Shown: positions 1 through 10,126 of the stretch, piece after piece
Layout: every line of letters starts with the position of its first letter
How positions within the stretch are numbered: position 1 is the stretch's first letter
Assembly: GCA_029204225.1 (NCBI GenBank)
Contig: CM055092.1
Location: forward strand, 62,116,978-62,180,977
Direction of reading: 5' to 3'
Length of the DNA stretch: 64,000 bases
Origin: Diphasiastrum complanatum
Lineage: Eukaryota > Streptophyta > Lycopodiopsida > Lycopodiales > Lycopodiaceae
Notes under the pieces: generated by a model
What the model was told of the DNA's origin: nothing
Database searches by the model: none
Seen by the model: only the letters and a program-made list of their open reading frames with translations
Position numbers and translations under genes: made by a program

Positions 1-73
1 AATCACAAAGCTTAATCAAGATCAGTCACTCTTGTGGACATTCCCCACACGTGTGAATTCTGGATTTTCAGCT
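1..73 (+). repeat. 3' tail of the 5' LTR of element A
   Basis: This sequence ends directly at the primer-binding site and contains the CACACGTGTG palindrome seen in the other LTRs of the window. Its beginning lies outside the window. It closely resembles the end of the LTR at 46591-47268. Confidence 0.75.
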
Positions 74-86
74 TGGTATCAGAGCC
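74..86 (+). other. Primer-binding site, element A (tRNA-iMet type)
   Basis: TGGTATCAGAGCC is complementary to the 3' end of plant initiator methionine tRNA and is the usual minus-strand primer site of copia elements. It directly follows the LTR. Confidence 0.9.
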
Positions 87-821
87 TCATTAAGCTTTCC
101 ATGTTAATTTCTCTGATAGTACAAGAAATTGAGATATAAACAAGCAAAAAAAGCAGTTTTTTCATCTTTTCTAACATTTCTCTGAAGTGTAATTGGATCA
201 AATCGGACCTGAACTAAATTTCAGACCTGAATTGAGGTAGTACGTGTGAAAATCAGAGACTTTCAGTCCCTTTGTCTTCCTTGCTGATAGATCCAAAGGT
301 AGTAGTCTTATAGCTTGATGGAAAGCTTATGATCTGTACTTTCCATAGAAATTGAAATCAAATCAATCTGAAGTGTCTAGCAAGAGCTATAAGCTCTTAA
401 AGAGGATTAGGATAGGTCCAAAATCCGAGTGACAACATTTTGATTTGAATCAATTTATACTTTGTTCTGAATTCATGCTTTTGTGCATCCTACCCAACAA
501 ACTAAAGATCAAGACTGGGTTTGAAGTAATTGAACACCCTTTCAGCATTCTGAGTGTCAATAGTGTTTTCTTTTGTTGCATTTCACACGTGCCAAAAGTA
601 GGATTCAAACTAACCAAAGTGTCTCAATCCACTTTGTGTATCTGATCTAGTTAGCTTGTCTTGTGGATATTTTAGATCTGTCTCAAATACAGTTGCATGT
701 GTTTCACATAGGAAGGTAGTACTTTTTTGAAAATACCTATAGTGAAAGAGAGCAGCAACTCTAAGTCAGATAGGAACAAGCTCAAACATATTGCAGTCCA
801 ATTACAAGAGTCTTCACATTC

Positions 822-1262
822 ATGGCATCTATAGGAGATTGTCTCTTTCAAGCTAGTGAAAGACTATACACCTTTAACTATTCAGTTTGGAAGGATAGGA
901 TAGAATCATTGTTGATTCTCTATGGTGTAATGGATATTGTAACTGGAACTGAAGTTGAACCTGCAGCTTTTGATGAGGCTCAGAGATTCAAGAAGAGAGC
1001 AAGAGTTGCTCTACATATCATCAAATTGAACATCTCTGATAAGATGTTGAGAGAGACCTCAGCAAAGGAGACTTGGGAGACTCTGAAGAACCTTCATGAA
1101 GCCGAGATCAACTCAAGAAACAGGAGTAAGAACTAGTACTCTCGTGCCTTCACCAAGAAAAAAGCAAAGAACAAAGACTATGGTGGAGTAGAAGATGAGT
1201 CAGCTCATCCTTCTAACTTCAAGAAGAAGACACAAGAAGTTCAAACCAGTTGTATCATATAA
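822..1262 (+). pseudogene. gag fragment, element A
   Basis: The first 104 codons (822-1136) match the N-terminal copia Gag seen elsewhere in the window: an ERL...NYS.WK.R start, a MDIV box and a KKRAR...LHIIK segment. It then stops at TAG. The central Gag and the zinc knuckle are deleted. The lysine-rich tail that normally follows resumes at about 1170-1262 with its own TAA. Gag forms the cytoplasmic virus-like particle of LTR retrotransposons; this copy could not. Confidence 0.8.
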
Positions 1263-1874
1263 GACTCACATGCGAGTTGTGGAGAGGCATATCTTCTGAT
1301 CTCTAGTTTTTCTTCTTTACCTTTTAATGATGTATCATGGTATATTGATAGTGGAGCAACAACTCATATGAGTTGCTCCAAAGATTCTTTTGTTTCTATT
1401 GAATCTGTTCTAGATCCTAAGAAATCAATATACACAGCAGTTGGTGATGCATGTGCAATTGAAGGTGTTGTGAGTTGTTTCTTAAATCTTACATCTTCTA
1501 TGAATTTTACACTTTCCAATGTTCTCTATGTGCCTAATCTCACAAAGAGTGTGATTAGTGTAGGAAAGTTGTTAGATGATGGTTATGAACTGGATTTTAA
1601 TATCAATGGTTGTTTCATAAAGAAAGAAGATAAGATCCTTGCAAGTGGATCTAGATATGGAGGTATTTTCAAGCTAGATGTGCATGAGAATTCAAGGTTA
1701 TGTGATGCTGCATTGTTGACTTATGTTTCCAAGGAGAAGCTATGGCATAGGAAGTTGTATGTTTCCAAATTCAGGTTTATGCCTATTATAGTCAAGGAGA
1801 TCAAGCCAAGAGTGGCTTATTCTATGGCAAAATCACTTATGGATCCATATTTAATGTCTTCTAAAAAGACATAA
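1263..1874 (+). pseudogene. Protease and pre-integrase segment, element A
   Basis: The frame is open from 1263 to 1874. The aspartic protease signature WYIDSGATTHM lies at about 1341-1370, with catalytic DSGA at 1347-1358. An NVLYVPNLTKSVISVGKLL block follows, then KLWHRKL, the GAG-pre-integrase motif. The normal LGH ending of that motif is changed to LYV, and the zinc-binding HHCC region is missing. It is in frame with the Gag tail apart from one stop at 1260-1262. Confidence 0.8.
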
Positions 1875-1880
1875 CATTCT

Positions 1881-2298
1881 ATGGAGTTGGAACATTCCGA
1901 TGTTCATCTTTCTTTATCAGTAAGCAAGGAAGGTGTTTCTTGCTTTGCATGTACCATTGACGGATCCACAAGTTACATTTGGATGTGTCTTGTCTCTTCA
2001 AGTTTTTTGGTGCATGTGTATGTTCCATCATGCAAAACTTTATGGAGTTATGAAGCTAATGGAAGGAGTGCACTTTATGAAGTCTTGTTCAGTTATAAGC
2101 CTAAGGTTGTATACCTCAGTGTTCTTGAAGACTATTGCTTTGTATGTGGTTTCTTGGAAAGAAAGAAGGATGGCGATCCTAGTCTATGGATCATGGTTGG
2201 ATGCTTATCCACCGAGAAAGGCTACATAGCCTTTACACTCTCTATCTTGAAGGTGTTTGAGCATGGATAAGTTCTTGATTTTGAAAATCTATTTTCTA
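1881..2298 (+). pseudogene. Scrambled integrase remnant, element A
   Basis: Translation gives HSDVH near the start and, shortly after, a SYIWM stretch. These correspond to the first catalytic Asp region and the DDYSRYTW block of the integrase in element D (28.5 kb). Between and after them the frame is broken, and the second Asp (RSDNGGEY) and the Glu (NG.AER) are not found. It is read as a decayed integrase core. Other open frames here overlap it and have no independent support. Confidence 0.55.
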
Positions 2299-2300
2299 TC

Positions 2301-2960
2301 TTGGAATTTGCCGAGAGCACAATGTCTTATAGTGCATCACAAGTCATTACTATGGCAAGTAATCAAGTTTTGATGAGGTCAAGGTTTGAGGAGGAGTATC
2401 CTCAACATGCATGTCCAAGGAGATCTTCATCATTGTACAAGGCCGAGTCCTTGTTGACCTTATTTCATGGAAAAGAAAAGATAAGTAAAGGTGGTATTCA
2501 TTTTGTTTTACTCACCTATTGTTCTTTTTCTTTGATTAATGATATATCTTGCTTAATTGAGATTTGCATATCTCAAAGATCAAGTAAAACTATTATGTTT
2601 TTGAATGAAGTCTTTAATTTGGAATTACTTCTTGTCTCTTGTGACTTGATTATGTTTCCAAAACATCTAGAAAGCAAGATGTTGTACCATCATTTGTATG
2701 CTCTTAAATTGAGTAGGAGCAAGTATGAGTTTAGTACTCATAGTTTCAAAAAAGAAGTTTTTTCATGTATTGAGGCATATTGTAAACTTCTTGTGAGGTT
2801 AAGTGAAGCATCCACTGAGGACATTTACACCCTCAAGAAAGTATTTAGCCTTAATTTGATCAAGTTTGAGTATTTTTCCAATATTAGATCCATTTTCGAT
2901 AAAGTTCATTTTTTTTGGACTAGTGAAGCTAGTATGCTTAATCTTGAATGTTGCTTATAG
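2301..2960 (+). CDS. Unknown module 1 of RT-less copia derivative (copy A)
   Basis: This is a 219-codon open frame. Its first part, with RFEEE then PRR, resembles the acidic linker that normally joins integrase to RT in element D (RFEEE at about 29.2 kb). Instead of RT, what follows resembles element X-L residues about 95-150 of the frame at 14021-14764. Shared positions include RSK..., YCK..., SE.S, Y..KKVF and KF. It is hydrophobic-rich, with no metal-binding or membrane pattern that I recognise. RT would be expected here, so this is either a very decayed non-RT domain or an acquired sequence. The function is unknown. Confidence 0.5.
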   Translation: MEFAESTMSYSASQVITMASNQVLMRSRFEEEYPQHACPRRSSSLYKAESLLTLFHGKEKISKGGIHFVLLTYCSFSLINDISCLIEICISQRSSKTIMFLNEVFNLELLLVSCDLIMFPKHLESKMLYHHLYALKLSRSKYEFSTHSFKKEVFSCIEAYCKLLVRLSEASTEDIYTLKKVFSLNLIKFEYFSNIRSIFDKVHFFWTSEASMLNLECCL

Positions 2961-3282
2961 TACAATCTTGATCTGTATGATCTTTGTGGTCATGATGAGG
3001 CATGGAAGCCTCGGTTTTCTCAGTCTTTCTTGCAGCCAACTTCATGCATGTGGACTTTGCATACCCAGGATCGACATCAGACATGCAGGAGGTACATTGG
3101 CATAGTAGCAGGTTGGTGGAATGTTTTTCAAAGGCATTTGGAGAAGATTTCTAACAAAGAGAACTTATCATGGATTTGGAAAGCATACTGCTATGATGGA
3201 TTCTTTGTTCATCTTCACTTCAAATGAAAAGCAAAGAATCCAAACTCAAAGGATCTTCACCAACATCAGATAGATATATTTT
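2961..3282 (+). other. Tail between module 1 and the polypurine tract, element A
   Basis: There is no intact frame. A WIWKA...FFVHLHF stretch at about 3173-3225 loosely resembles WILWKAAVFHVYF in module 2 of element X, which suggests that A once also carried module 2. This is a weak, by-eye similarity. Confidence 0.3.
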
Positions 3283-3345
3283 AAGGAGGAGTGTTAAAAA
3301 TTGTAAAACATATCTATCATCTGTTGTTAATGTTTGGGGGATCCT
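3283..3345 (+). repeat. Polypurine tract and start of 3' LTR, element A
   Basis: AAGGAGGAG (3283-3291) is the plus-strand primer tract. The LTR starts at 3292 with TGTTAAAAATTG. It is truncated at about 3340-3345 where carbonic anhydrase copy 1 begins. The same GGAGGAG|TGTT arrangement is found at 15390-15400 and 23741-23748. Confidence 0.75.
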
Positions 3346-4640
3346 ACCCATGCAAAAGAGCTTTACTACTAGAGCTCACGAGAAATTGTACCTCCAGGGT
3401 TTTCCATTGATGCCATGTGAGATAAGAGCATGGATGCCTCCGCAGCGACTATGCCCAATCACTAGTATGTTTGACACCTGCACAAAACAATCGACCATGA
3501 AAATTTGGTGATCAAGAAAAATAACGACTGCATGCCTGTTGGATCGGATCATGGGCAGCTCAGCATTTAAACAGCAAAAGAATTTATTCTCTTAAGACAT
3601 CACTATAGCTCACCTTCAGGTGCAACACACCATACTCTAGAGCTGCACTACTTCCAGGATAGCCTGACTGCATGACAGAAAGGGGCTCATGAGCGAATCT
3701 TTCGATAGAGGTTTAGTTGCTTAGAGTACCTCTTTGCTTAACTTAACTAGACAGATTCTGTGCAGCTGAGCGTAATAGTATTTATGGAAATTAGGGGCTT
3801 GTAGAGAAACTACCTTATCCCAAGGAGGGATCATGTTGGCAACATTTCTTACAACAAATAATTCTCCTGGCTCAAATCCCAAAATTGTAGTGGGGCAAAC
3901 ACGAGAATCTGAGCAGGCAAACACCATAAATCACAGATGGATTGCACGTCCCTGTGTGTAGAACAAACGAACTTTACACGATGTATAGCAGCAATGATGT
4001 GATTAAAAGCTTACAAGAATTTTTCTGTCTTAAATTTTAAGAAGCCATGTTTAATCCTTTCTACAGGAGAAAACTCGAAGCTTCCCTCCTGTGCAGATAA
4101 TTCTGCTACTTCAAGCTCACTGAATTCTTCAGCAAGTTGCTCAAGCCGTGTTGCGAGAAGGTTGCGAAGACCGGGCTTCTCCCTGCGCATAATTCAAAAG
4201 GCGTCGGAAGTATCTTAGAGCCACTAGAACTCTCAGAACAAGCATCTTAATTGTCCAGATAGCCAAGAAGCGGATCGATCTAAGAAATCAACAATCACAA
4301 TGGATGAACGGCGTGAAACATAGTCGGCTAGAAGCATGAGTAGTTAGGGGTGTAAGAAAACGGTTATTACTTTGATAATTTAAGAATCTTTTGCTGGGAT
4401 TTCTCAAACATGTCCGCTGCCGCCATTTGATCCCACTGCTGCAATCACTGATCAGAAGCAAGAGCCAAAAATTGCTAAGAACTTTGACAAATTAGCAGTT
4501 TAGTATATAATATTTGTGATCTACAGTTGCTAGATATGGATCGATGTACTGTTAATAATCTGGTACGCTTGACTAGTTTCGCATTTAATGCAGATGAGCG
4601 AAAAGTCTCCCTAATTTCCACTTTGAAATTGACTGCTTCT
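3340..4640 (-). pseudogene. Beta-carbonic anhydrase copy 1 (exons 1, 2, 4, 5, 6)
   Basis: Beta-CA is a zinc enzyme that interconverts CO2 and bicarbonate. On the minus strand the exons are 1 (4426-4371, starts MAAADMFEKS), 2 (4182-4015), 4 (3930-3814, with CSDSR, the zinc/aspartate site), 5 (3667-3614) and 6 (3477-3392, with GHSRCGG, the second and third zinc ligands). Each exon is free of stops and most borders are GT/AG. Exon 3 and the acceptor of exon 4 are deleted: at about 3931 the sequence runs from intron 2 straight into exon 4. Exons 7 and 8 are missing because the copy ends shortly after exon 6. It keeps the active-site residues that copy 3 has lost. The upstream border with other copies is at about 4630. 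Confidence 0.9.
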
Positions 4641-4707
4641 TGTTGTTTTTATTAGCTTGTAATATCAGACAGTCTTGAATTTCGTGGTTGTTTTGTTTGC
4701 AGTATCT

Positions 4708-5385
4708 TTATAACAGCTTCTTCTTTGTCTGCGAATTTGACTGTTCTTTGAGTTGTGCTAGTTTTTGGTCTTGCTTTGATTGCTTCGGGCCTTTCTTCTT
4801 CTTCTTCTTAGTCATGCTCTTGTTGGTGTACAAAGCGTGAGAATCAGCTGAGGAACTAGAGGCCTCGTTCCTCCGCGTGTCTTCCTGCAACAACATTATA
4901 ATGACTCTCGAAAGAGTCAGTTCTGGATGTGTCCTGATGATCATCACCCAACTATTGTATGAGCTTGGTAAGCTTGTAATCAGTGGCATCATTGCACCTT
5001 GATTGTCTATGACAGATCTGATAGCGACCATTTGCTTCAGTAGGTTCTTGAATTGGTTGATGTGATTCTGCAGGGAATCACCATTCGCCATCTTGAGGGA
5101 GTAAAATTTATTCCTGAGATGTAGCTTGCAAGCTATATCTCGCACTTTGTATAATGTGCTCAAGATGTCCCAGACTTCTTTAGATGTCTGGGCTTCCCAT
5201 ACGTGGTCGATTTGAGTATCCGAATTATTGAGAATGATCACCGCAAATGCCTTTCCATCCTTCAGTTTCCATTCTTCATCCAACTCCTTAGCGATTAGCA
5301 CTATTTTCATCTTAAATTTCCACATATAGTAATTGGCTCCATCAAGCTTGTCCATGATAGGATTGGCTTTCCCTTGGAAATCCAT
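4708..5385 (-). CDS. Gag-like protein of element E1 (UBN2/DUF4219 type)
   Basis: This intact frame has 225 codons. It starts MDFQGK, has the KLDGANYYMWKFKM motif of the Gag N-terminal domain at residues about 14-27, a KEVWDILSTLY block, a LLKQM...IDNQ block and SLPSSY before a lysine-rich tail. There is no CCHC zinc knuckle; the frame ends in KKKLL at almost the same point as copy E2. Its primer-binding site and LTR lie just upstream on the same strand. No protease, integrase or RT follows. It belongs to a copia lineage different from elements A-D, F and I. It is either a 3'-truncated element or a gag-only non-autonomous one. Confidence 0.8.
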   Translation of the reverse strand: MDFQGKANPIMDKLDGANYYMWKFKMKIVLIAKELDEEWKLKDGKAFAVIILNNSDTQIDHVWEAQTSKEVWDILSTLYKVRDIACKLHLRNKFYSLKMANGDSLQNHINQFKNLLKQMVAIRSVIDNQGAMMPLITSLPSSYNSWVMIIRTHPELTLSRVIIMLLQEDTRRNEASSSSADSHALYTNKSMTKKKKKKGPKQSKQDQKLAQLKEQSNSQTKKKLL

Positions 5386-5528
5386 GTGGAAGATTAGTCT
5401 AGGTGATAGGAATAATTATCAATGACTTAAGTATGAAAATTTGGTGCTAAATTACAGAACAAGAAGACAATTACTCTATCAACTAGTAGAGTTTTGTTAC
5501 TGTGGAAGCTTATCAGGCTAGAAAAATT

Positions 5529-5541
5529 AGCTATGATACCA
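5529..5541 (-). other. Primer-binding site, element E1
   Basis: On the minus strand this reads TGGTATCATAGCT, the iMet-type site with one change from the usual TGGTATCAGAGC. It lies between the gag start and the LTR. Confidence 0.75.
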
Positions 5542-5940
5542 TGCTAGGAAGAGGGTGTGAAATGAAGATAACTCGAAAAGATACAAACTCGAAAAGAAAT
5601 AAACTTGAAACTCGAAGAGAAATGAACTCGAAAATAAGTGAACTCAAAACTTGAAGAGAAACGAACTCAAATGGAAAATGTTTGTGCATGGCGGAATAAG
5701 CTATCTCACTCTTTCCTTGAGCATGACTACGCCTATCAGACTCGAAGAGAACATTAGTGATAGAAATCATGTTCAATCTGATTACGTAGCCAAATGTTAA
5801 TGCATCAAAAACATCTGAAAGATAATTTGTCGCGAACAACTAGACAAATTATTAGTCGCAAATTATTTGCGAAGAGCTAGACTGATAATTAGTTGTGAAT
5901 TAGTCGCAAAAAGCTAGACTGATAATTAGTCGTTTTATTC
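5542..5940 (-). repeat. 5' LTR of element E1 (outer end uncertain)
   Basis: The sequence matches 9135-9555 over most of its length. It contains several short direct repeats built on ACTCGAA...GAAATGAA and on TTAGTCGC..AGCTAGACT. The inner border is the primer-binding site. The outer border is where the two copies stop matching, near 5935-5940. Confidence 0.6.
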
Positions 5941-6521
5941 GCCTGTCTTATTTTACATGTAAATATGCAAACTGTGCGACAACACAAGTGAAATACAGCA
6001 GCATGAATGGAGGTAGATTAACATAGGATTTAGGAGAGTAGAGGAGATAAATCCAACAGTGCACTGTAGTCGTAAGCCTACGACATGAGAAGTAGAAATA
6101 GGTCTATGCTCTAATGGGCCTAAAATAAGAAAGGACGCAAAGTAGTTAAAAATGGACTTTGGTTTAAAACTATTTGTCAACTCGAGTTCTTATGACACAT
6201 GGTTTTGGGTGCACCAAAAATCCTAACCGTAACTTTGTCTATAAGTAGGGATGTGACACAATTTTTTATTCACTTTTCATTGTCAATAATAGCGATCGAG
6301 AGAGAGAAGAGAAGCCTCCTCCTACTTTTTCTTACATTGTGAAGCCCTCCTCTTTTGCTATTGTATGATTGATTGTGGATGAGTGAATGCTTGAATATTT
6401 ATGTTTAATCATGCTAGGCAAAAAGCATGGTTTGGTGGTACAAAAAAAGAACTCATTTTTCATTGTACTTTTTGGTAGTGCATTTCATTTCTTGGAAATT
6501 TTACTACTTATAATTGTTTTC
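5941..6521. other. Non-coding stretch without recognised content
   Basis: No convincing frame or transposon motif was found. A short GA-rich patch (6290-6330) lies in the middle. Confidence 0.5.
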
Positions 6522-6855
6522 AGTCCACATTAAAAAAAAACATAAATTTTTAGTGGTAAGTCTAACTTCAGTGGAGTTTAGTACGTTAGAAAGCGCTCAA
6601 TGAGTGCTTTCAAATGATATGCTACATGACATACTTCCAAGCTATGGTTAAAAAGTTATGGCAAGTCAAAAGTATGAAATTTTTATTAATCATTATTTTT
6701 TGAGTCCACATTAAAAGTGACATAATTTTTTTGTGGTAAGTCCAATTTTAGTGAAATTTGGTGCGTTATAAAGCGCTTGACGAGTGCTTTCCATTGATAT
6801 CTTACATGACATACTTTTGAGGTACGGTTAAATGGTTATTGCAAGTCAAAAGTAT
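6522..6855 (+). repeat. Diverged tandem duplication, about 154-bp unit
   Basis: Units at 6522-6675 and 6702-6855 share AGTCCACATTAAAA at the start, GTGGTAAGTC, a GCGCT...GAGTGCTTTC block, ACATGACATACTT and GCAAGTCAAAAGTAT at the end. They are substituted at many sites, so the duplication is old. No coding capacity is evident. Confidence 0.75.
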
Positions 6856-7430
6856 TAGTTGAAAATAGTGTATAATAATACAAAAGTGCATGTCTACCCC
6901 AAAAAGGTAGTGTCATAAGATGTACCATGTTGTACCACCAAACCATTCTTTGATCCGCTTTCACATTCTAGAATGATCGTTAGCGCTAGCTCTTGCTTTC
7001 ATCCATCTAATTCACAAAATCACACATTAGTAAAATAGGTGTTAGAAATACCTTGGAAGTGATCATTAAGATCCATTAGGTAGGTTTTATTTTCATTGAT
7101 CCCCTCCCTTGAGAAGATAAGCCTCAAGAGGAGAAGATCTAGAGCCAAAGAAGCTTAGATAATCCAAGAAGAGGATCATAGCAAAACCAAAACCCCAAAA
7201 AGAGATAAAAAAGGAAGAACCATCACCCCCTCATCTAAGCCACTCCATCTTTAGATCCAACACCAAGATTGACACCCTTGGTAGGCTTACATCCCATCTT
7301 AGATTCGTAGTTTAACCCCCTCCTTGGATCGAAGCCTGTACTACATCAATACTCACCCAGTTGGAGATCCAAGACCCTTCTTTGCCCTCTCGATCGCACC
7401 GATTAGGGAGGCATAGAAAGGGTCCAACAA
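6856..7430. other. Non-coding stretch without recognised content
   Basis: Nothing recognisable was found. Sequence around 7080-7330 is rich in short purine runs and has no supported frame. Confidence 0.45.
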
Positions 7431-8040
7431 GGACATCAGTTACGTTCATCGAAAGAAAAATTGAATTTGTAAATGCTTCAAAGAACTCAAAGCTAATTAT
7501 GAAATTCAAACTAGGAAATACCATCACTTGAAAGGCCATTTGTTTTATCACATTTGTTGATGACTATTCTAGGTAGACATTGGTCATGTTCATCAAAAGA
7601 AAAACTAAATTTGTGAATGCTTCAAAGAACTCAAAGCTAATTATGAAATTCAAACTAGGAAAAAGCCTCAAGGCACTTCAAATTGATGGAGAGAAAAAAA
7701 TGCATTCCTACAAAATAGATAAATGGCATTGATGAAACAAAAGCCAAAACCCTAATGGATACAATCAGGTTGATGATGAATTTCACAAAGCTATGCACAA
7801 AGTTTTTGGACTGAAGTTGTAGCCACCAACTTCTTGAGCTTGGTTTGAAAGAGCTAATTCTTATTTGATTCAAATAAACTTGATCTTTTACTACTGTTGC
7901 CAACATAAATGTTGATATAAAGCATTTCAATTCGAGATATTTGACTATTGCCCACTATGTAGTTGATACATTAATTCTTAGTAGTAGCTCAAGTAGTACA
8001 AGGGATTAAATCAAACCTTCATATAGAGTTTGATATTTTA
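7431..8040 (+). pseudogene. Old copia integrase and RT relic (copy 1)
   Basis: Frame-hopping translation from about 7530 gives VDDYSR, TLVMFIKRKTKF and K.LKALQIDG, the middle of a copia integrase core. From about 7840 a weak RT segment follows, with the YVDD position degraded to YVVD near 7955. Part of the integrase block (7440-7530) is duplicated just upstream of itself. Better copies of the same relic lie at 17521-18310 (+) and 49905-50690 (-). No frame is intact. Confidence 0.6.
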
Positions 8041-8266
8041 GTTCTTAAAATCAGTATATTCAGGGTAACAAAGGCATGACATTGTGCTACAATGGTAATA
8101 TTTCTGAAGCTAGAACAACTTATGGATAGACTTCTCATATTGGAGACATGATTAAGATTCTAGAAAGAACACTTTAAACCAATACTCCTATCTGGCAAAA
8201 GTCCCAATTTTGGCCACCAAAGAAGTTAGTTGGATTAAGTTATTATTGCATGATTTATTTTTATAA
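8041..8266 (+). repeat. Repeat R1, copy a
   Basis: This is the same sequence as 9900-10126, 18310-18500 and, reversed, 49720-49905, recognisable by GGGTAACAAAGGCATGACAT and TCTGGCAAAAGTCCC. In three of the four sites it follows the RT relic, so it is probably the next part of the same dead copia element. It ends at the truncated end of element E2. Confidence 0.7.
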
Positions 8267-8267
8267 C

Positions 8268-8980
8268 TGCTTCTTCTTTGTCTGCGAATTTGGCTATTCT
8301 TTGTGCTGTGCTAGTTTCTGGTCTTGCTTTGATTTCTTGGGCCTTTATTTTTCTCCTGCTTAGTCGTGCTCTTGTTGGTGTGCAAAGCATGAGAATCAGC
8401 TAAGGAACTAGATGCTTCGTTCCTCCGCGTATTTTCCTGCAACAACATTATAATGACTCTCGAAAGAGTCAATTTTGGATGTGTCATGATGATCTTCACC
8501 CAACTGTCATATGAGCTTGGCAAGCTTGTAAGCAGTGGCATCACTGTGTCTTGATCGCCTATGACAGATCCGATAGCAGCCATTTGCTTCAGCAGGTTCT
8601 TGAGCTGGTTGATGCGATTCTGCAAGAAATCATCATTCGCCATCTTGAGGGAGTAAAATTTCTTCCTGAGATGTAGCTTCGAAGCTATATCTCGCACTTC
8701 GCATAATGTGCTCAAGATGTCCCTGACTTCTTTAGATGTATGGGCTTTGGATACGTGGTCGATTTGAGTATCCGAAGATTGAGGATGGTCGACGTGAATG
8801 CCTTTCCATCCTTCAGCTTCCATCTGGAGATTGCTGTGTCATCAACATCGGGTTTCCCTTCTGCACCTGTAACTACAACTCCTTAGCCATTAGCACTATT
8901 TTCATCTTAGATTTCCACAGATGGTAATTGGCTCCATCAAGCTTGTCCATGATAGGACTGGCTTGCCCTTGGGAATCCAT
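8268..8980 (-). pseudogene. Gag of element E2, frameshifted
   Basis: The gag start is at about 8980 (MDSQGQ...IMDKLDGANYHLWK) and matches E1. Near 8824-8890 the N-terminal frame is disrupted by extra sequence. The C-terminal 170 codons (8823-8311) remain open and match E1 closely (IDHVSKAHTSKEV, SLPSSYDSWVKI). It ends at nearly the same point as E1, just after the lysine-rich tail, next to repeat R1. Confidence 0.75.
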
Positions 8981-9121
8981 ATGAAAGATTAGTCTAGGTG
9001 ATAGGAATAATTATCAATGACTTAAGTATGAAAATCTGTTGCTAAATTACAGAACAAGAAAACAATTACTCTATCAACTAGTAGAGTCTTGTTACTATGG
9101 AAGCTTATCAAGCTACAGAAT

Positions 9122-9134
9122 AGCTCTGATACCA
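9122..9134 (-). other. Primer-binding site, element E2
   Basis: On the minus strand this reads TGGTATCAGAGCT, a standard iMet-type site. It lies between the gag start and the LTR. Confidence 0.85.
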
Positions 9135-9555
9135 TGCTGGAAAGAGGACGTGAACCGAAGATTACTTGAAAAGAAACGAACATGAAAAGAAGAGAACTCG
9201 AATCTCAAAGAGAAACGAACTTGAAAAGAAGTGAACTCGAAACTCGAAGAGAAATGAACTCGAATGGAAAATGTTTGTGCATAGCGGAATAAGGTATCTC
9301 ACTCTTTCCTCAAGCATGAGTACGCCTATCGGACTCGAACAGAACATTAGTGATAGAAATAATGTTTAATGTGATTATGTATCCAAACGTTAAGCATCGA
9401 AAACACCAGAAAGATAATTTGTCGCGTACAGCTAGACAAATTATTAGTCACAAATTATTTGTGAAGAGCTAGACTGATAATTAATTGCGAAAAAGGAAGA
9501 CTAAATATTGCTCGTGAACAGCTAGACTAATAATAATTCGTGAAGATCAGACTAC
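9135..9555 (-). repeat. 5' LTR of element E2 (outer end uncertain)
   Basis: It matches 5542-5940, including the ACTCGAA/GAAATGAACTCGAA short repeats and the repeated AGCTAGACT...ATTAGT blocks. The outer end is set by where similarity fades. Confidence 0.6.
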
Positions 9556-9899
9556 CAGATTACGTAATAAGAAAGCCAAATAGAATGTAGAAAAGCATTG
9601 AAATATTGACAAAAATCTGAACGCAGAACAAACAAAGCTGAATTCAGATTAAGTATAACGAAATATGCATGCCAATAATGCAGGTGAGCACAAAACAATA
9701 GCGGACATAATCGCTTGCTTCACAAAGCTAATCATATTATTTGTATAAGGTGATGAACCTATTACTGACAATACATCTGGAAGAAAAGAATCAATGCGCG
9801 AAAGCATCTACAATATTTGTCTCTAATTATCAGTGATGTTGCGCAGGTGAAGAAAGTACAAAAGTGGATGTGTTGTCTGTGGGAGATTGTGGGTGGCTG
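9556..9899. other. Non-coding stretch without recognised content
   Basis: No supported frame or repeat was seen between LTR E2 and repeat R1 copy b. Confidence 0.45.
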
Positions 9900-10126
9900 T
9901 TGTTCTTAAAATCAGTATTTTCAGGGTAACAAAGGCATGACATTGTGCTACAATGGTAATATTTTTGAAGCTAGAACAACTTATGGATAGACTTCTCATA
10001 TTGGAGAAGTGATTAAGATTCTAGAAAGACCACCTTATACCAATACTCCTATCTGGCAAAAGTCCCAATTTTGGCCACCAAAGAAGTTATTTGGATTAGG
10101 TTATTATTGCATGATTTATTTTTATA
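9900..10126 (+). repeat. Repeat R1, copy b
   Basis: This is a near-identical copy of 8041-8266, including the terminal ATGATTTATTTTTATA. It ends where the 3' flank of carbonic anhydrase copy 2 begins. Here it is not preceded by the RT relic, so it was moved or duplicated separately. Confidence 0.7.

Larger units (their letters stand above)
1..3345 (+). mobile_element. Copia derivative A (degraded, RT-less)
   Basis: Visible in order are an LTR tail, a primer-binding site, a gag fragment, a protease DSGA motif, a pre-integrase motif, scrambled integrase sequence, an unrecognised module, a purine tract and the start of a 3' LTR. No RT YVDD motif and no RNase H remnant are present between integrase and the purine tract. 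The 3' LTR is cut after about 50 bases, where carbonic anhydrase copy 1 begins. The left LTR continues off the window. The internal layout matches element X-L (11.7-15.4 kb), so the loss of RT appears inherited rather than local. It is non-autonomous and decayed. Confidence 0.8.

Noticed and set aside
1881-2270. A separate protein-coding gene in element A
   Set aside because: Overlapping frames cover broken integrase; HSDVH and SYIWM fit a decayed integrase core better.
6522-6855. CRISPR-like array
   Set aside because: Only two long diverged direct repeats with no short regular spacers, in a plant genome.
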